NCBI RefSeq assembly: GCF_009915765.1
Contig: NZ_JAABLQ010000001.1
Coordinates: forward strand, 2,232,001 to 2,296,000
Reading direction: 5' to 3'
Length of the DNA stretch: 64,000 bases
Source: Pannonibacter sp. XCT-53
GTDB taxonomy: Bacteria; Pseudomonadota; Alphaproteobacteria; Rhizobiales; Stappiaceae
Of this stretch, positions 1 through 8,748 are shown in pieces (within the stretch, counting starts at the first letter, position 1; each line of letters opens with the position of its first letter). The notes below the pieces were generated by a model. The model did not search any database, was not told the DNA's origin, and saw only the letters and a list, made by a program, of their open reading frames with translations. The position numbers were made by a program, and so were the translations under genes.

Positions 1-675
1 TGCGTGTGTCGACCGCGTTCAGGATTGTGCCGACGTCTCTCACCACTTGACTGACACAGGCCCTGTGGGGACCTCGAAGTGGCCGGGCCCCCTGAGCCGA
101 GATGGAGACGGTCGCCGACGTTGGCCCATGGGTCGCGGCGCACCGGCTCGCCGGGCATCCGCGCCATGAGGTGGCAAGGGCCGGCCTGCGTGTCCCCTCC
201 GCCGACCGTGGATCGGAGCAGATGCTGCCTCCGCCGCGATCTCCTCTCCGGTCAGCCGATTCACCCGCCGGAGCTGCTCCACGGCCCGGCGCCTCTATGA
301 AGGCGTGTCGAAAGAGCCTGACCCCGAACGGAATGGCCGGTTATCGCGACCGGCCGTCGCGCAAGCCCGCCAGCCGGACTGCCGCTTGCGCGCCTTGCGC
401 ACCGAACGCGGACGCCGGCTGCCCCCTCCGGCACCGGTCGCTTTTCACCCACGTGCCCACGGATCATCTCCGGTCGACCGAGCGGCATCCTCCGGGCTTT
501 CTTGTGCGGGTGGTTCATTCTCGTGATGACGGGAGTTTCGTCTGGCGAGAACAACCTTCAGGCATTCGCGACCGGGGCACACCGTCCTCGGAGACGCCTG
601 CCAGAGTCCCGGGCCGGGCTTCCTGATGCGGACAAGCGGAGGCGGGTTTGCAGCGCCATGACGCTCCGAAAATGC
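1..675. other. No convincing gene at left edge
   Basis: I see no supported gene here. Open frames exist on both strands, but their products are arginine- and proline-rich, overlap one another, and lack a ribosome site or recognisable domain. High-GC DNA yields such frames by chance. The stretch could be a long intergenic region or the decayed tail of a gene outside the window. Confidence 0.5.
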
Positions 676-700
676 AAAAAGCCCGCTCGCGCGGGCTTTT
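676..700 (-). terminator. Rho-independent terminator
   Basis: The hairpin AAAGCCCGC-tcgc-GCGGGCTTT has A/T runs on both sides and lies about 30 bases past the stop of the minus-strand exported-protein gene ending at 730. The T-run on the minus strand fits termination of that gene. Confidence 0.85.
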
Positions 701-729
701 CATGTTCTTTGGCGCTGACCCGGAGCGGA

Positions 730-1146
730 TCAGTTGTCGCTGCCGCCGTCCGGAGCGTCCAGACCGTCGTCAGCAGCCGGACCAGCTGCAACCGGGCCGT
801 CCAGGGCACCGTCACCGCCGCCGATCGCGTCAGCGAGGTCGGTAAGAGCGGCCTGCTGGGCCGGATCGGTCGAGAGCTCGGCCGCAGCGCGCAGGGCCTC
901 GGCAATGTTGGCACCGCCACCCTGGATCTCGGCAAGGCTCGCAGCGAGCTCGGCGATGACCGCCGTGCGCTGCGCTGCCGGAACGTTGGCGAGCAGAGAG
1001 CGAACCAGCGGGGCACACGGAGAACCGGCGCCGCAGGCGGCGACGACGGACGCGACGTTCACGCCCTGGGCGGAGACGACAACCGGCGAAACCGCCGAAA
1101 GGGCGATCGCAACCGAGGCGACCTTGGCGATATTAAAGAGCTTCAT
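730..1146 (-). CDS. Small exported alanine/aspartate-rich protein
   Basis: Predicted 138-residue exported protein of unknown function. The start chosen is MKLFNIAK, which has GGAG seven bases upstream; a start five codons earlier lacks a site. Residues 1-27 form a typical Sec signal (basic start, hydrophobic core, cleavage near VVSAQG). The mature part has two cysteines close together (ACGAGSPCAP), suggesting one disulfide. It then carries an alanine-rich helical section and ends in a flexible glycine/aspartate-rich tail. The gene stands alone and is followed directly by a strong terminator. I do not recognise the family; a periplasmic or cell-surface location is inferred from the signal only. 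Confidence 0.72.
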   Translation of the reverse strand: MKLFNIAKVASVAIALSAVSPVVVSAQGVNVASVVAACGAGSPCAPLVRSLLANVPAAQRTAVIAELAASLAEIQGGGANIAEALRAAAELSTDPAQQAALTDLADAIGGGDGALDGPVAAGPAADDGLDAPDGGSDN

Positions 1147-1476
1147 AACAATCTCCAGCAATTCAATTTACGAACTACGATGGAACAGACGGCCGCCGCC
1201 AACGCGACGACGTTGGGGTATCTATGCCACAGATCCTGAGCCTTGTCACTGAATTTTAAACATATCGTTAACCGCAAGGCCGCGAAGGGCTTAGCCCCGC
1301 CCGAGAACCTGCCGCTAAGGCAGCTCAAGGCCTATCCGTGGCCAATATGGCATTGAAAGGCTTGTGTTTGCCCGCCAGCTCCGGCATCCGTGTCTGGCGA
1401 GGACCATGGACGGCACACGCCTGCTGTCCGCCTGTCCCGCTTTTGCATGCACTTTCTTTGCCGGATCCGTGATTGA
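1147..1476. other. Divergent intergenic region, no gene seen
   Basis: This 330-base gap separates the divergent exported-protein gene (start 1146) and the exopolysaccharide locus (start 1477). It should hold both promoters. The 1160-1270 part is richer in A/T than its surroundings, but I cannot assign convincing -35/-10 pairs. Confidence 0.4.
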
Positions 1477-2181
1477 ATGAGTGCTCCGTTGTCCTCCCGT
1501 CCGCCCCGTCTGCGCGCAGATCCCGTTTTCGCGGTTGCTGCCGGCTGCCTCGGGGCCGTCATGATCGTGATCGGTGCTGTCGTTCTCTGGCAGGAGACAA
1601 GCATTTTCCTGACCAGCGGCCAGAGCCGGTCCGAGCGTCTGGCCCCGCTTCTGACGGGGGACGTGCAGACCGGCCTGTCCGGATATGCGAACCGCATCCT
1701 GCTCCAGGATTGCGACGAGGCGATGAACTCGACCTTCGGCCGGCTGCTGCCGCAGGACACGCGCCGGGCCTATGCCGGCAACTGTGACCGCCTCGCCGAC
1801 GAGGTGCTCGACCAGCGGCCGGCCGATGGCCTCGCCCTGCTGATCAAGGCCAGCGCCAATTTCATCCTCGGCAACGACAGCGAGGCCGCCGCCGCCCTGA
1901 CCCTGTCGCAGAAGCTGAGCCCCGGCGAGGGCTGGCTTGCCGACGGCCGTCTGAAGCAGGGCTTGCCGCGGTATGCCGACCTGCCGGACGAGGCAAAGGC
2001 GGCGCTGACGCAGGACGTGGCGCTGCTGGCAAGCTCGCGGCGCAGCGCTGCATGGCTGGCGCGGCTCTATCTCCGGCGTGACGGGCGGCAAGAGGTGCTG
2101 GCCACGCTGTTCGAGGCCCTTCCGGATGCCTCGAAACGCAACGTGCTCGCCGAGATCCGCGCGGCCTCCGACCCCAACTGA
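1477..2181 (+). CDS. Membrane-anchored protein of exopolysaccharide locus
   Basis: A 234-residue protein with one N-terminal membrane helix (about residues 17-41) and a long, probably extracytoplasmic, helical part. The remainder is alanine/leucine-rich with regularly spaced helix pairs (for example around DGLALLIKASANFILGN), resembling tetratricopeptide-like repeats, though I cannot assign the family firmly. It ends 31 bases before the polymerase/ligase gene and is the first gene of the exopolysaccharide locus, so a supporting role in polymer assembly or export is likely. The ribosome site before the ATG is weak. Function is inferred from position only. Confidence 0.72.
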   Translation: MSAPLSSRPPRLRADPVFAVAAGCLGAVMIVIGAVVLWQETSIFLTSGQSRSERLAPLLTGDVQTGLSGYANRILLQDCDEAMNSTFGRLLPQDTRRAYAGNCDRLADEVLDQRPADGLALLIKASANFILGNDSEAAAALTLSQKLSPGEGWLADGRLKQGLPRYADLPDEAKAALTQDVALLASSRRSAAWLARLYLRRDGRQEVLATLFEALPDASKRNVLAEIRAASDPN

Positions 2182-2212
2182 CAGTCCGTTCCAAGGCGAA
2201 GGCAGACAGCCC

Positions 2213-3622
2213 ATGTCCACTGCACACCCGACCGACACCGGCGACCTGCGCGCATCCGGGCGCAGCAGCACGTCCCGCCTGAACGACATCACGGGCCGGG
2301 CGGTGCTCGCCGTGCTGCTGCTCGCTCCGGTTCCGCTCGGCAGCAACCGTCCCGTGTTCTGGGCCATCTGGGCCATCGTGCTCGGCGCGATCCTTGCCGC
2401 CTATGCGCTGGTGCTGAAGCGCAAGGCGCTCAAGCTGCGCCTGCCGTTTGCCCAGCTCAACGTCCTCACCTTCCTCTTCTGCGGCGTCTCGCTCTGGATC
2501 GCGGTCCAGATCCTGCCGCTCGGGACGCTCCTGCCGCTGCCGGCCGTCGTCTCGGTGGCCGGGTATCAGCTCGAGTTCGGGAGCATCAGCCTGGCGCCGG
2601 GCGACGGGCTTCTGGCCATGCTGCGCTGGCTCAGCTACGGGGTGCTGTTCTTCCTCGCCGTTCAGGCGAGCGTGCGCCGCCAGCGCGCCCGGCGGCTGCT
2701 GTGGTTCGTCCTGCTGTTCGTCGCCGCCCAGGCTGCCTACGCGATGATCGCAATGCTCTATCTCGCCGACCAGGTGGTCCTGGTGGAGAAGACCCAGTAT
2801 CTCGGCGAGGCGACCGGCACCTTCATCAACCGCAACTCGCTGGCAACCTATCTCGGCTTCGGAGCCGTGGTGGCCCTGCTGCTGGCGATGCCGGACGAGC
2901 CGGACACGAACCCGACTCGCCGGCGCCTGCGGCGAACGCGGTTCGACCTCAACATGACGTCGGAAAACGTGCTGGCGGCCGTGGCCCTGGTCCTCATTCT
3001 GGCCGCCCTCCTTGCGACCGGGTCCCGCATGGGCCTGTTCGCCACGGCCTGCGGTCTTGCCACCGCCGGCTTGCTGCGGCTGGCAACATGGCGCGCCCGT
3101 CTCCTCAGTCTCGGCCTGCTTGCGGCCGGCGGCCTCCTGTTCCTCTTCACCTATGGCGCCGGCACGGTCGACCGCCTGATCATGGTCGAGAGGGATTCGG
3201 AAGGGCGTCTCAGCATCTACAGCGACACGTTCGACATGATCTCCGCCCGGCCGCTCATCGGCCACGGCGCCCAGTCCTTCGAGTTCGCCTTCCCGCTCTA
3301 TGACAGCGACCCGACCAACAGTGCCTATACCTTCGACAAGGCCCACTCGACCTACCTGACACACTGGAGCGAGCTGGGCCTGGTCTTCGGCAGCCTGCCC
3401 CCGCTGATCGTGGTGCTGATCGGCTGGACCATCCTGTCGGCCTATCGCGCGAGCAGCCAGCGGCCGGTCGAGCTCTGTGCCCCGCTTGGAGTGATCGTGG
3501 TTGCCGCGGTGCATTCAACCGTCGACTTCAGCCTCGAAATCCAGGCGGTTACATTCCTTTTCGTAACGATCTTGGGCATAGGTTACGCAACGGCCTACGA
3601 ACTGGCCAAGCGAACGGCCTGA
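2213..3622 (+). CDS. O-antigen ligase/Wzy-like polysaccharide polymerase
   Basis: Predicted 469-residue inner-membrane protein with 10-12 hydrophobic segments, of the Wzy/O-antigen ligase (RfaL/WaaL) superfamily, which join undecaprenyl-linked sugar repeats. The start MSTAHPTD (AAGG-type site nearby) is preferred to an upstream in-frame start inside the previous gene. The large loop before the last helices contains the family-type run ARPLIGHGAQSFEF followed by a histidine in DKAHSTYL, which matches the conserved periplasmic loop of these enzymes. A cytoplasmic arginine-rich stretch follows the central helices. Upstream and downstream genes lie 31 and 22 bases away in the same direction, so co-transcription is likely. 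In this exopolysaccharide setting a polymerase role is more likely than lipid A-core ligation, but sequence alone cannot decide. Confidence 0.85.
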   Translation: MSTAHPTDTGDLRASGRSSTSRLNDITGRAVLAVLLLAPVPLGSNRPVFWAIWAIVLGAILAAYALVLKRKALKLRLPFAQLNVLTFLFCGVSLWIAVQILPLGTLLPLPAVVSVAGYQLEFGSISLAPGDGLLAMLRWLSYGVLFFLAVQASVRRQRARRLLWFVLLFVAAQAAYAMIAMLYLADQVVLVEKTQYLGEATGTFINRNSLATYLGFGAVVALLLAMPDEPDTNPTRRRLRRTRFDLNMTSENVLAAVALVLILAALLATGSRMGLFATACGLATAGLLRLATWRARLLSLGLLAAGGLLFLFTYGAGTVDRLIMVERDSEGRLSIYSDTFDMISARPLIGHGAQSFEFAFPLYDSDPTNSAYTFDKAHSTYLTHWSELGLVFGSLPPLIVVLIGWTILSAYRASSQRPVELCAPLGVIVVAAVHSTVDFSLEIQAVTFLFVTILGIGYATAYELAKRTA

Positions 3623-3644
3623 GGGATCAGGCATCGGGAGAAAG

Positions 3645-4445
3645 ATGGTCAAGTTTCTGAAGGCCCTGTTTTCAGTGCCCGCGAAGGCTGCGGCTGCGGC
3701 CAACGGCATCCGTGTCGAGCCACGCCAACCTGACCTGCTCTATGCCGTCGGCGATGTGCATGGCCGTCTCGACCTCCTGCAGCAGCTGGAGGCGCGCATT
3801 GCCGCCGACGCGGAGCGCATCGGTCTTGCACCCACGGTGGTCTATCTGGGGGATCTCGTGGACCGCGGCCCCCAGTCGGCCGCGATCCTGGACCGGGCCA
3901 TCGGTCCTGCGCCCGCGGGCTGGACGCGCATTCATCTCGCCGGAAACCACGAGCTGATGATGCTCGGCTTCCTGCAGAACCCGAAGGCCAACCTTGCCTG
4001 GCTCGACTTCGGCGGCGCCGAAACCCTGTTTTCCTACGGCATGTCGGTTCAGGATGTCGAGCAGGTCCGCAAGCATCCCGGCAAGGCTGCCGGCACGCTT
4101 GCCGTGTTCATTCCGGAGGAGCACATCCGCTTTCTCGAACGGATGATCACGGGCGTGCATTATCCGGGGCTGCTGCTGGTTCATGCCGGCATCCGGCCGG
4201 GAACACCGATCGAGGAGCAGACCGATCTGGACCTGACCCGCATCAAGACCGAGTTCCTGGCCAGTGATGCCGATCACGGTGCCGTGGTGGTGCATGGACA
4301 CAGCATCGTGAAGCAGCCCGAGCGGCGCGCCAACCGCATCGCCATCGACACCGGAGCCTATGCCACAGGGACCCTCACCGCCGTGCGCCTCCAGCCCGCC
4401 ATCGAGCCGGCCTTCCTTCAGGTGAGCGCTGGACGGGACGGGTGA
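3645..4445 (+). CDS. PPP-family metallophosphoesterase
   Basis: A 266-residue cytoplasmic phosphatase of the calcineurin-like/PPP superfamily. The metal-binding motifs are all visible: GDVHGR (residues 36-41), GDLVDRG (69-75), GNHE (100-103) and a late HGHS. Together these bind the dinuclear metal centre that hydrolyses phosphoserine, phosphothreonine, phosphotyrosine or diadenosine polyphosphates. It lies 22 bases after the polymerase gene and shortly before the tyrosine autokinase gene. Its position suggests it may act on a phosphoprotein of polysaccharide export, in place of the usual low-molecular-weight phosphatase, but this is inference. Bacterial PrpA/PrpB-type phosphatases are the nearest known relatives by motif order. 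Confidence 0.88.
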   Translation: MVKFLKALFSVPAKAAAAANGIRVEPRQPDLLYAVGDVHGRLDLLQQLEARIAADAERIGLAPTVVYLGDLVDRGPQSAAILDRAIGPAPAGWTRIHLAGNHELMMLGFLQNPKANLAWLDFGGAETLFSYGMSVQDVEQVRKHPGKAAGTLAVFIPEEHIRFLERMITGVHYPGLLLVHAGIRPGTPIEEQTDLDLTRIKTEFLASDADHGAVVVHGHSIVKQPERRANRIAIDTGAYATGTLTAVRLQPAIEPAFLQVSAGRDG

Positions 4446-4541
4446 GCTCCGATATGTGATGCCATTGTAGGCTTTACTTCATTTTTTTGTTCCTATGTCC
4501 CGATGCGGTCCGCTTCGGCTTCTTGAGAAAGCATTGCGCTC

Positions 4542-6677
4542 ATGGACGAGACAGAAATCGATTTCCGGCATCTTTTCGGCATCGTGCGCCGCCAGGTCAG
4601 GTTGATTGCCGCCACCATCGCCGTCGTTGTCGCGATCGCCGCCGTCGCGGTCTTCTCGATCACGCCGATGTATACAGGGACAACCCTCGTTCTGGTCGAT
4701 CCCAGCCGCAAGAACCTCATGGATCCGAGCAACGTGTCGGGATCCTCGGCGACAGACAGCGCGCGGGTCGAGAGCGAGGTGGAGATCGTCGATTCCGACG
4801 CGGTCCTGCTGTCGGTCATTGCGACAAAAAACCTGATCACGGATCCGGAATTCGGCGTGAAGCTCGGGATGAAGGACAAGGTCCTTGCATTCCTGCGCAT
4901 CCGCGAGCCGACGCTGCCGACGGGACAGGATGCGCTCGGATCGGTGCTGTCGCGGTTCAAGAAGAACATCACCGTCGCCCGTCGCGGCCTCACCTACCTG
5001 ATCGCGGTGTCCGTCCGGTCGGAGAACCCGGATCGCGCGGCCGAGCTCGCCAACGCGATTGCCGAGACCTACATCCGGGCCCAGATCGAATCGAAGACCT
5101 CCGCCACGCGGGAATCCCGCGACATCATCGACCGGCAGCTGGCGGATGCGGAACGGGCGGTTGTTGCGGCCGAGAAGGCCTTCGACGACTACATCTTCGG
5201 CAACGTTAACGAATTCGTCAGCGCCACCGGTCGCACGGACCTGGCCGAGATCCGGAACCGGATCGACGAGCTGGCCAATGAACGAACCTCGGCCGAGGGA
5301 CGGGTCGCGGGCCTGCGGCAGAAGCTTGCCAGCAATGATTTCCAGACCCTTGCCGCGGAACTCGAGAACGAGGCCGTTGCCGCCCTCAACCAGCAGCGCG
5401 AACAGTTGCAGCGCGCGCTCGGCGAGGCCGCAGCCGGTTCGGCACGGGCCGTCAACCTGCGTCAGGAACTGGAGCGCATCGAGCAGAACCTGCTGACGGA
5501 AGCCGAGACCGCGCTCGGCGAGCTGCAGACCTCGATCACCGACTACGATACGCAGGCCACCACCCTGCGCCGCGATCTCAACACCGCGATCCTCGGCAGC
5601 AACCTGCCGGCCGACACGCTCGCCCAGATCTATCGTCTGCAGCAGACGTCGCGCAATGCCGCGACGCAGTACCAGGCCCTGCTGGCCCGCTCCCAGGCGC
5701 TCGAGACGGAAACCGCGCTGCAGATTGCTGACAGCCGCGTGGTTTCGCCGGCCTTCCCGCCGACCGGCCCGAGCTCGCCCAAGGTCATGCTGATCCTGGC
5801 GGTTGCCGGCCTGTTTGCCGTCGGCGCCGGCTTTGCGCTGGCCTTCATCTTCGAGAACTTCATCGGCGGCTTCACCAGCGAGGAACAGGTTCAGGCGGTG
5901 ACCCGCCTGCCGCTGGCCACGGTTGTTCCCCGCCATGCCGCCGGCAGCAGCCAGTTTTCCGTCTCCGACGCGCTGATCGAAAGTCCGCTGTCGATGTATG
6001 CGGAATCAGTCCGGCGGTTGCGTGCCACCATCGACAACACGCTGCAGGCCACCGTGCCCGATCGGGCCGAGGCAAAGGGCAAGAAGGGCTTCGTGATCAT
6101 GATGTCCTCTGCCCTTCCGGGCGAAGGCAAGTCGACGATGTCGCTGTCGCTCGCCAGAACCCTGGCCCTGTCGGGGGCCAGCACCCTGATCATCGACTGC
6201 GACTTCCGCAAGCCGAGCATCCAGCGCCACCTCAATCTCGAGCCGTCCAACGGTCTGGTCGACTTCCTTGTCGGCGACATCGGCTCGGAGGACCTGCTGC
6301 AGAACATCGTCAAGTCCGACCCCAAGACCGCCCTGACGGCGGTGGTTGGCGCGCGGCGCTCCGATGTGCCCACCGACCAGCTCATCACGCGGGAGCGCTT
6401 CACGCGCCTCGTGCAGACCGCGCGGCAGCGCTTCGACTATGTGGTGCTCGATTCCCCGCCGATCGAGCCGGTGGTCGACGGCCTGTATCTGGCGAAATAT
6501 GCCGATGTGATCACCTTCGTGATCCGCTGGGCCAAGACACCGCAACGTCTCTGCGTCCACTCGCTGCAGCGCCTCGCCCAGACCAAGGCCGAGCATTGCC
6601 GCATCCTGACGCTGCTCAACCAGCAGGAAGGCAAGAGCGGCTACTACACGGCCTACTCGGACTACTACACCGAGTAG
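4542..6677 (+). CDS. Exopolysaccharide copolymerase and tyrosine autokinase (ExoP/Wzc-like)
   Basis: A 711-residue inner-membrane protein controlling chain length and export of exopolysaccharide. An N-terminal Wzz domain has membrane helix 1 at about residues 24-46. A long periplasmic coiled-coil part (about 170-400) leads to helix 2 near 410-435. The cytoplasmic BY-kinase domain carries Walker A (ALPGEGKST, about residues 526-534), Walker A' (LIIDCDFRKPS) and Walker B (VVLDSPP). The C-terminus is a tyrosine cluster (GYYTAYSDYYTE), the usual autophosphorylation tail. All parts of a full-length fused ExoP/Wzc are present. It is the last plus-strand gene before a strong terminator, and the ExoY-like initiating transferase lies about 1.2 kb further on. 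Dephosphorylation could be done by the adjacent PPP phosphatase. Confidence 0.93.
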   Translation: MDETEIDFRHLFGIVRRQVRLIAATIAVVVAIAAVAVFSITPMYTGTTLVLVDPSRKNLMDPSNVSGSSATDSARVESEVEIVDSDAVLLSVIATKNLITDPEFGVKLGMKDKVLAFLRIREPTLPTGQDALGSVLSRFKKNITVARRGLTYLIAVSVRSENPDRAAELANAIAETYIRAQIESKTSATRESRDIIDRQLADAERAVVAAEKAFDDYIFGNVNEFVSATGRTDLAEIRNRIDELANERTSAEGRVAGLRQKLASNDFQTLAAELENEAVAALNQQREQLQRALGEAAAGSARAVNLRQELERIEQNLLTEAETALGELQTSITDYDTQATTLRRDLNTAILGSNLPADTLAQIYRLQQTSRNAATQYQALLARSQALETETALQIADSRVVSPAFPPTGPSSPKVMLILAVAGLFAVGAGFALAFIFENFIGGFTSEEQVQAVTRLPLATVVPRHAAGSSQFSVSDALIESPLSMYAESVRRLRATIDNTLQATVPDRAEAKGKKGFVIMMSSALPGEGKSTMSLSLARTLALSGASTLIIDCDFRKPSIQRHLNLEPSNGLVDFLVGDIGSEDLLQNIVKSDPKTALTAVVGARRSDVPTDQLITRERFTRLVQTARQRFDYVVLDSPPIEPVVDGLYLAKYADVITFVIRWAKTPQRLCVHSLQRLAQTKAEHCRILTLLNQQEGKSGYYTAYSDYYTE

Positions 6678-6706
6678 ACGCCGGACCACCCGCGGACGCG
6701 TCTCCG

Positions 6707-6732
6707 ACGGCCCCCTCTGCGGGGGCCGTTTT
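6707..6732 (+). terminator. Rho-independent terminator after the autokinase gene
   Basis: Nine-base-pair stem ACGGCCCCC-tctgc-GGGGGCCGT followed by TTTT, 30 bases past the ExoP-like stop. It also touches the stop of the convergent cysQ-like gene and may help terminate both. Confidence 0.9.
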
Positions 6733-7568
6733 CATTCAAGGGCCCGAAGAACGTCGGCCGCGAGACCGGGATCGCCAAGAGCGACGAAGTCGGGGTTGCG
6801 CAGGGCGGAGGCCGTCACGGGGGTCCCGGTGAGGCGATAGGCGAGCTCGCCTGCCTGGCCGTCGCCGAGATCAAGCACGGTGCCGCCGGCCGCCCGCAGC
6901 ACCGCGTGCCCTGCGGCAATGTCCCATTGCATCGTCGGGGACAGCCGCGGATAGATGTCGGCGCGACCTTCGGCCAGCCAGCACAGTTTCAAGGACGAGC
7001 CGACCGAGACGACATCCTGCACCTTGAGCGCCTCGATGACAGCCGTTGTCCGCTCGCAGAGATGGGACCGGCTGGCGAGCACCGTCAACTGCCCGGGGCG
7101 GGCCTGACGGGTGCGGATCTCGCGCAGGTCTTCGACCTCCTCGCCACGCACACGACCGGCCCAGGCTGTCAGGCCATCCGTCCAGTAGATCTCGCCGAGC
7201 GCCGGAGCCAAAACGACCCCGGCTCCGGGAACCCCGTTCTCGATGACCGCGATGTTGACGGTGAACTCGCCGTTCCGGCTGATGAATTCACGGGTGCCGT
7301 CCAGCGGGTCGACGAGGATGTAGGAGGCAGCCGCCAACGGCATGTGCCCCGCTGCAACGTCTTCCTCGGCCACGACCGGCACGCCGGGGAACACCCTGCC
7401 AAGCTCCGCCAGCAGGATGGCCTCGGCGGCGTGGTCGGCCGCGGTCACCGGCGAGCCATCCCCCTTGCGGATGACGTCGGCGCCCTCTCGGTAGATGTCG
7501 AGGATCGCCTGCCCTGCCGCGATTGCCATCCTGACGAGTGCAATCGACTTTCCTTCAACCTGTATCAT
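6732..7568 (-). CDS. cysQ: 3'(2'),5'-bisphosphate nucleotidase (CysQ-like inositol phosphatase family)
   Basis: A 278-residue enzyme of the inositol monophosphatase superfamily. CysQ members remove the 3'-phosphate of PAP/PAPS, relieving product inhibition in sulfate assimilation. Visible signature motifs are the metal site DPLDGT (preceded by the EED run in PVVAEED) and the C-terminal WDIAAGHAVL motif. The start MIQVEGK (7568) is preferred because upstream in-frame codons encode an unrelated Cys/His-rich stretch; GGGAAG lies just before it. It sits opposite to, and inside, the exopolysaccharide locus. In rhizobia-like genomes this gene often neighbours exopolysaccharide genes, where it may serve sulfated-polymer or nucleotide-sugar metabolism; that link is inferred. 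Inositol-1-phosphatase activity cannot be excluded. Confidence 0.85.
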   Translation of the reverse strand: MIQVEGKSIALVRMAIAAGQAILDIYREGADVIRKGDGSPVTAADHAAEAILLAELGRVFPGVPVVAEEDVAAGHMPLAAASYILVDPLDGTREFISRNGEFTVNIAVIENGVPGAGVVLAPALGEIYWTDGLTAWAGRVRGEEVEDLREIRTRQARPGQLTVLASRSHLCERTTAVIEALKVQDVVSVGSSLKLCWLAEGRADIYPRLSPTMQWDIAAGHAVLRAAGGTVLDLGDGQAGELAYRLTGTPVTASALRNPDFVALGDPGLAADVLRALE

Positions 7569-7884
7569 CCATACTTCCCGATCTTTCAGCAACCGCCCCG
7601 GATGCTGCGCCTGACAGATAGCTGCATCAGCCTGCCCGCACGAGTGCAATTCGCCGTGCAGGACACGCGAGGGTCGATATCGACCCTGAATTTACCAAGC
7701 GTCTGCCTTGACATAGTTTGCAATTCCCTTGGCAGGACGACGAATTCTGTGTTAGGAAATCGCTAACGTAAAAAGATAAAATTCTTAACAATTTGGAACT
7801 TTCGCATTCGGTGTAGCGAGTACCGTGCCCGAGAGATTTTTTGTGGGCTCGGCGGTTCAACAATTTTTTGTATCGGGGCATCCA
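7569..7884. promoter_or_regulatory. Divergent control region of cysQ-like and exoY-like genes
   Basis: This 316-base gap is A/T-rich from 7680 to 7820, unlike the flanks. It carries a TTGACA (7708-7713) that could serve as a -35 element, though I see no convincing partner -10. It also has an 18-base perfect palindrome (listed separately) and a GTTAG-7 bases-CTAAC dyad (7751-7767). The layout fits regulated divergent transcription. Confidence 0.55.
7670..7687. promoter_or_regulatory. Perfect 18-base palindrome, candidate operator
   Basis: AGGGTCGATATCGACCCT reads the same on both strands. It lies about 100 bases upstream of the cysQ-like start and about 200 upstream of the exoY-like start. 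It has no loop and no T-run, so a protein-binding site is more likely than a terminator. Confidence 0.5.
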
Positions 7885-8748
7885 ATGGTTCACGAAGTGT
7901 TTGATCGCGAGCGCGACCCGTCCCAAGGCAAGCGGGGTATCCGCCGCATTCCGTTCTTTTCCCGCTCCCTGGCCGAGCGCAACCTCATGTCCGACCGTCA
8001 CCTGGGGCCGGTCAGCCTGGCCCGGGCCGGCTCGTCGGTGGCCTCCGCCGACCCGCGCGGAACCCTGTCCCATCCCGCCTTTGCCGGGATTGCGCCGGCG
8101 GCTGACGTTCCGGGCGTCGGCAGCCGCGGCCGTCTGCGCCAGGCGCTCCGTCCTGCGGTCAAGCGCGGCCTCGATGTGGTCGGCAGCGCGGCGGGGCTTG
8201 CGCTGCTGTCGCCGCTGTTTCTCGGCATTGCGGCTGCCATCAAGCTCACCAGTGACGGCCCGGTGATCTTTCGCCAGGCCCGCTACGGGCGCAATGGCGA
8301 GCTGTTCTATGCCCTGAAGTTCCGGTCGATGTATGTGGCGACGCAGGATGCCTCCGGCGTTGCGCAGACCCGCAAGAACGATCCGCGCATCACGCCGGTG
8401 GGGCGGTTCCTGCGACGCTCGAATTTCGACGAGCTGCCGCAGCTGTGGAACGTTCTGAAGGGCGACATGTCGCTGGTCGGACCCCGTCCCCACGTGCCGG
8501 GCATGCTGGCGGCCGGTGTCCCTTATGAGGAATTCGACACCCGCTACATGGACCGCCATCAGGTGCGCCCGGGCATCACCGGTCTCGCGCAGGTCAACGG
8601 CTTCCGCGGGGAGACCACCGAGGAGTATCACGCCCGGATGCGGGTCAACTACGACCTCGAATACATCCGGACCCAGTCGACCCGTCTGGACATCAAGATC
8701 CTTCTCCAGACCGTCGTGAAGGAATTCACCCGCGGCAGCGGCTACTGA
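7885..8748 (+). CDS. Undecaprenyl-phosphate sugar phosphotransferase (ExoY-like)
   Basis: A 287-residue bacterial sugar transferase of the WcaJ/ExoY type, which loads the first sugar-1-phosphate onto undecaprenyl phosphate to begin each exopolysaccharide repeat. The N-terminal 90 residues are variable. The membrane re-entrant helix ([20 protein letters not shown]) is followed by the family core [22 protein letters not shown], the [21 protein letters not shown] block and [12 protein letters not shown]. The ATG at 7885 has GGGGC eight bases upstream; a GTG twenty codons earlier is possible. The gene is about 1.2 kb from the autokinase gene and separated by the opposite-strand cysQ-like gene, so it has its own promoter region. 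Confidence 0.9.
   Translation: MVHEVFDRERDPSQGKRGIRRIPFFSRSLAERNLMSDRHLGPVSLARAGSSVASADPRGTLSHPAFAGIAPAADVPGVGSRGRLRQALRPAVKRGLDVVGSAAGLALLSPLFLGIAAAIKLTSDGPVIFRQARYGRNGELFYALKFRSMYVATQDASGVAQTRKNDPRITPVGRFLRRSNFDELPQLWNVLKGDMSLVGPRPHVPGMLAAGVPYEEFDTRYMDRHQVRPGITGLAQVNGFRGETTEEYHARMRVNYDLEYIRTQSTRLDIKILLQTVVKEFTRGSGY

Noticed and set aside
502..1239. Open frame beginning MCGWF, reminiscent of SOS-associated peptidases that begin MCGRF
   Set aside because: Resemblance stops after five residues; the rest is Arg-rich and antisense to the exported-protein gene.
1862..3514. A 550-codon minus-strand open frame opposite the polymerase gene
   Set aside because: Low-complexity His/Gln/Arg/Glu product antisense to a clear membrane protein; no ribosome site.
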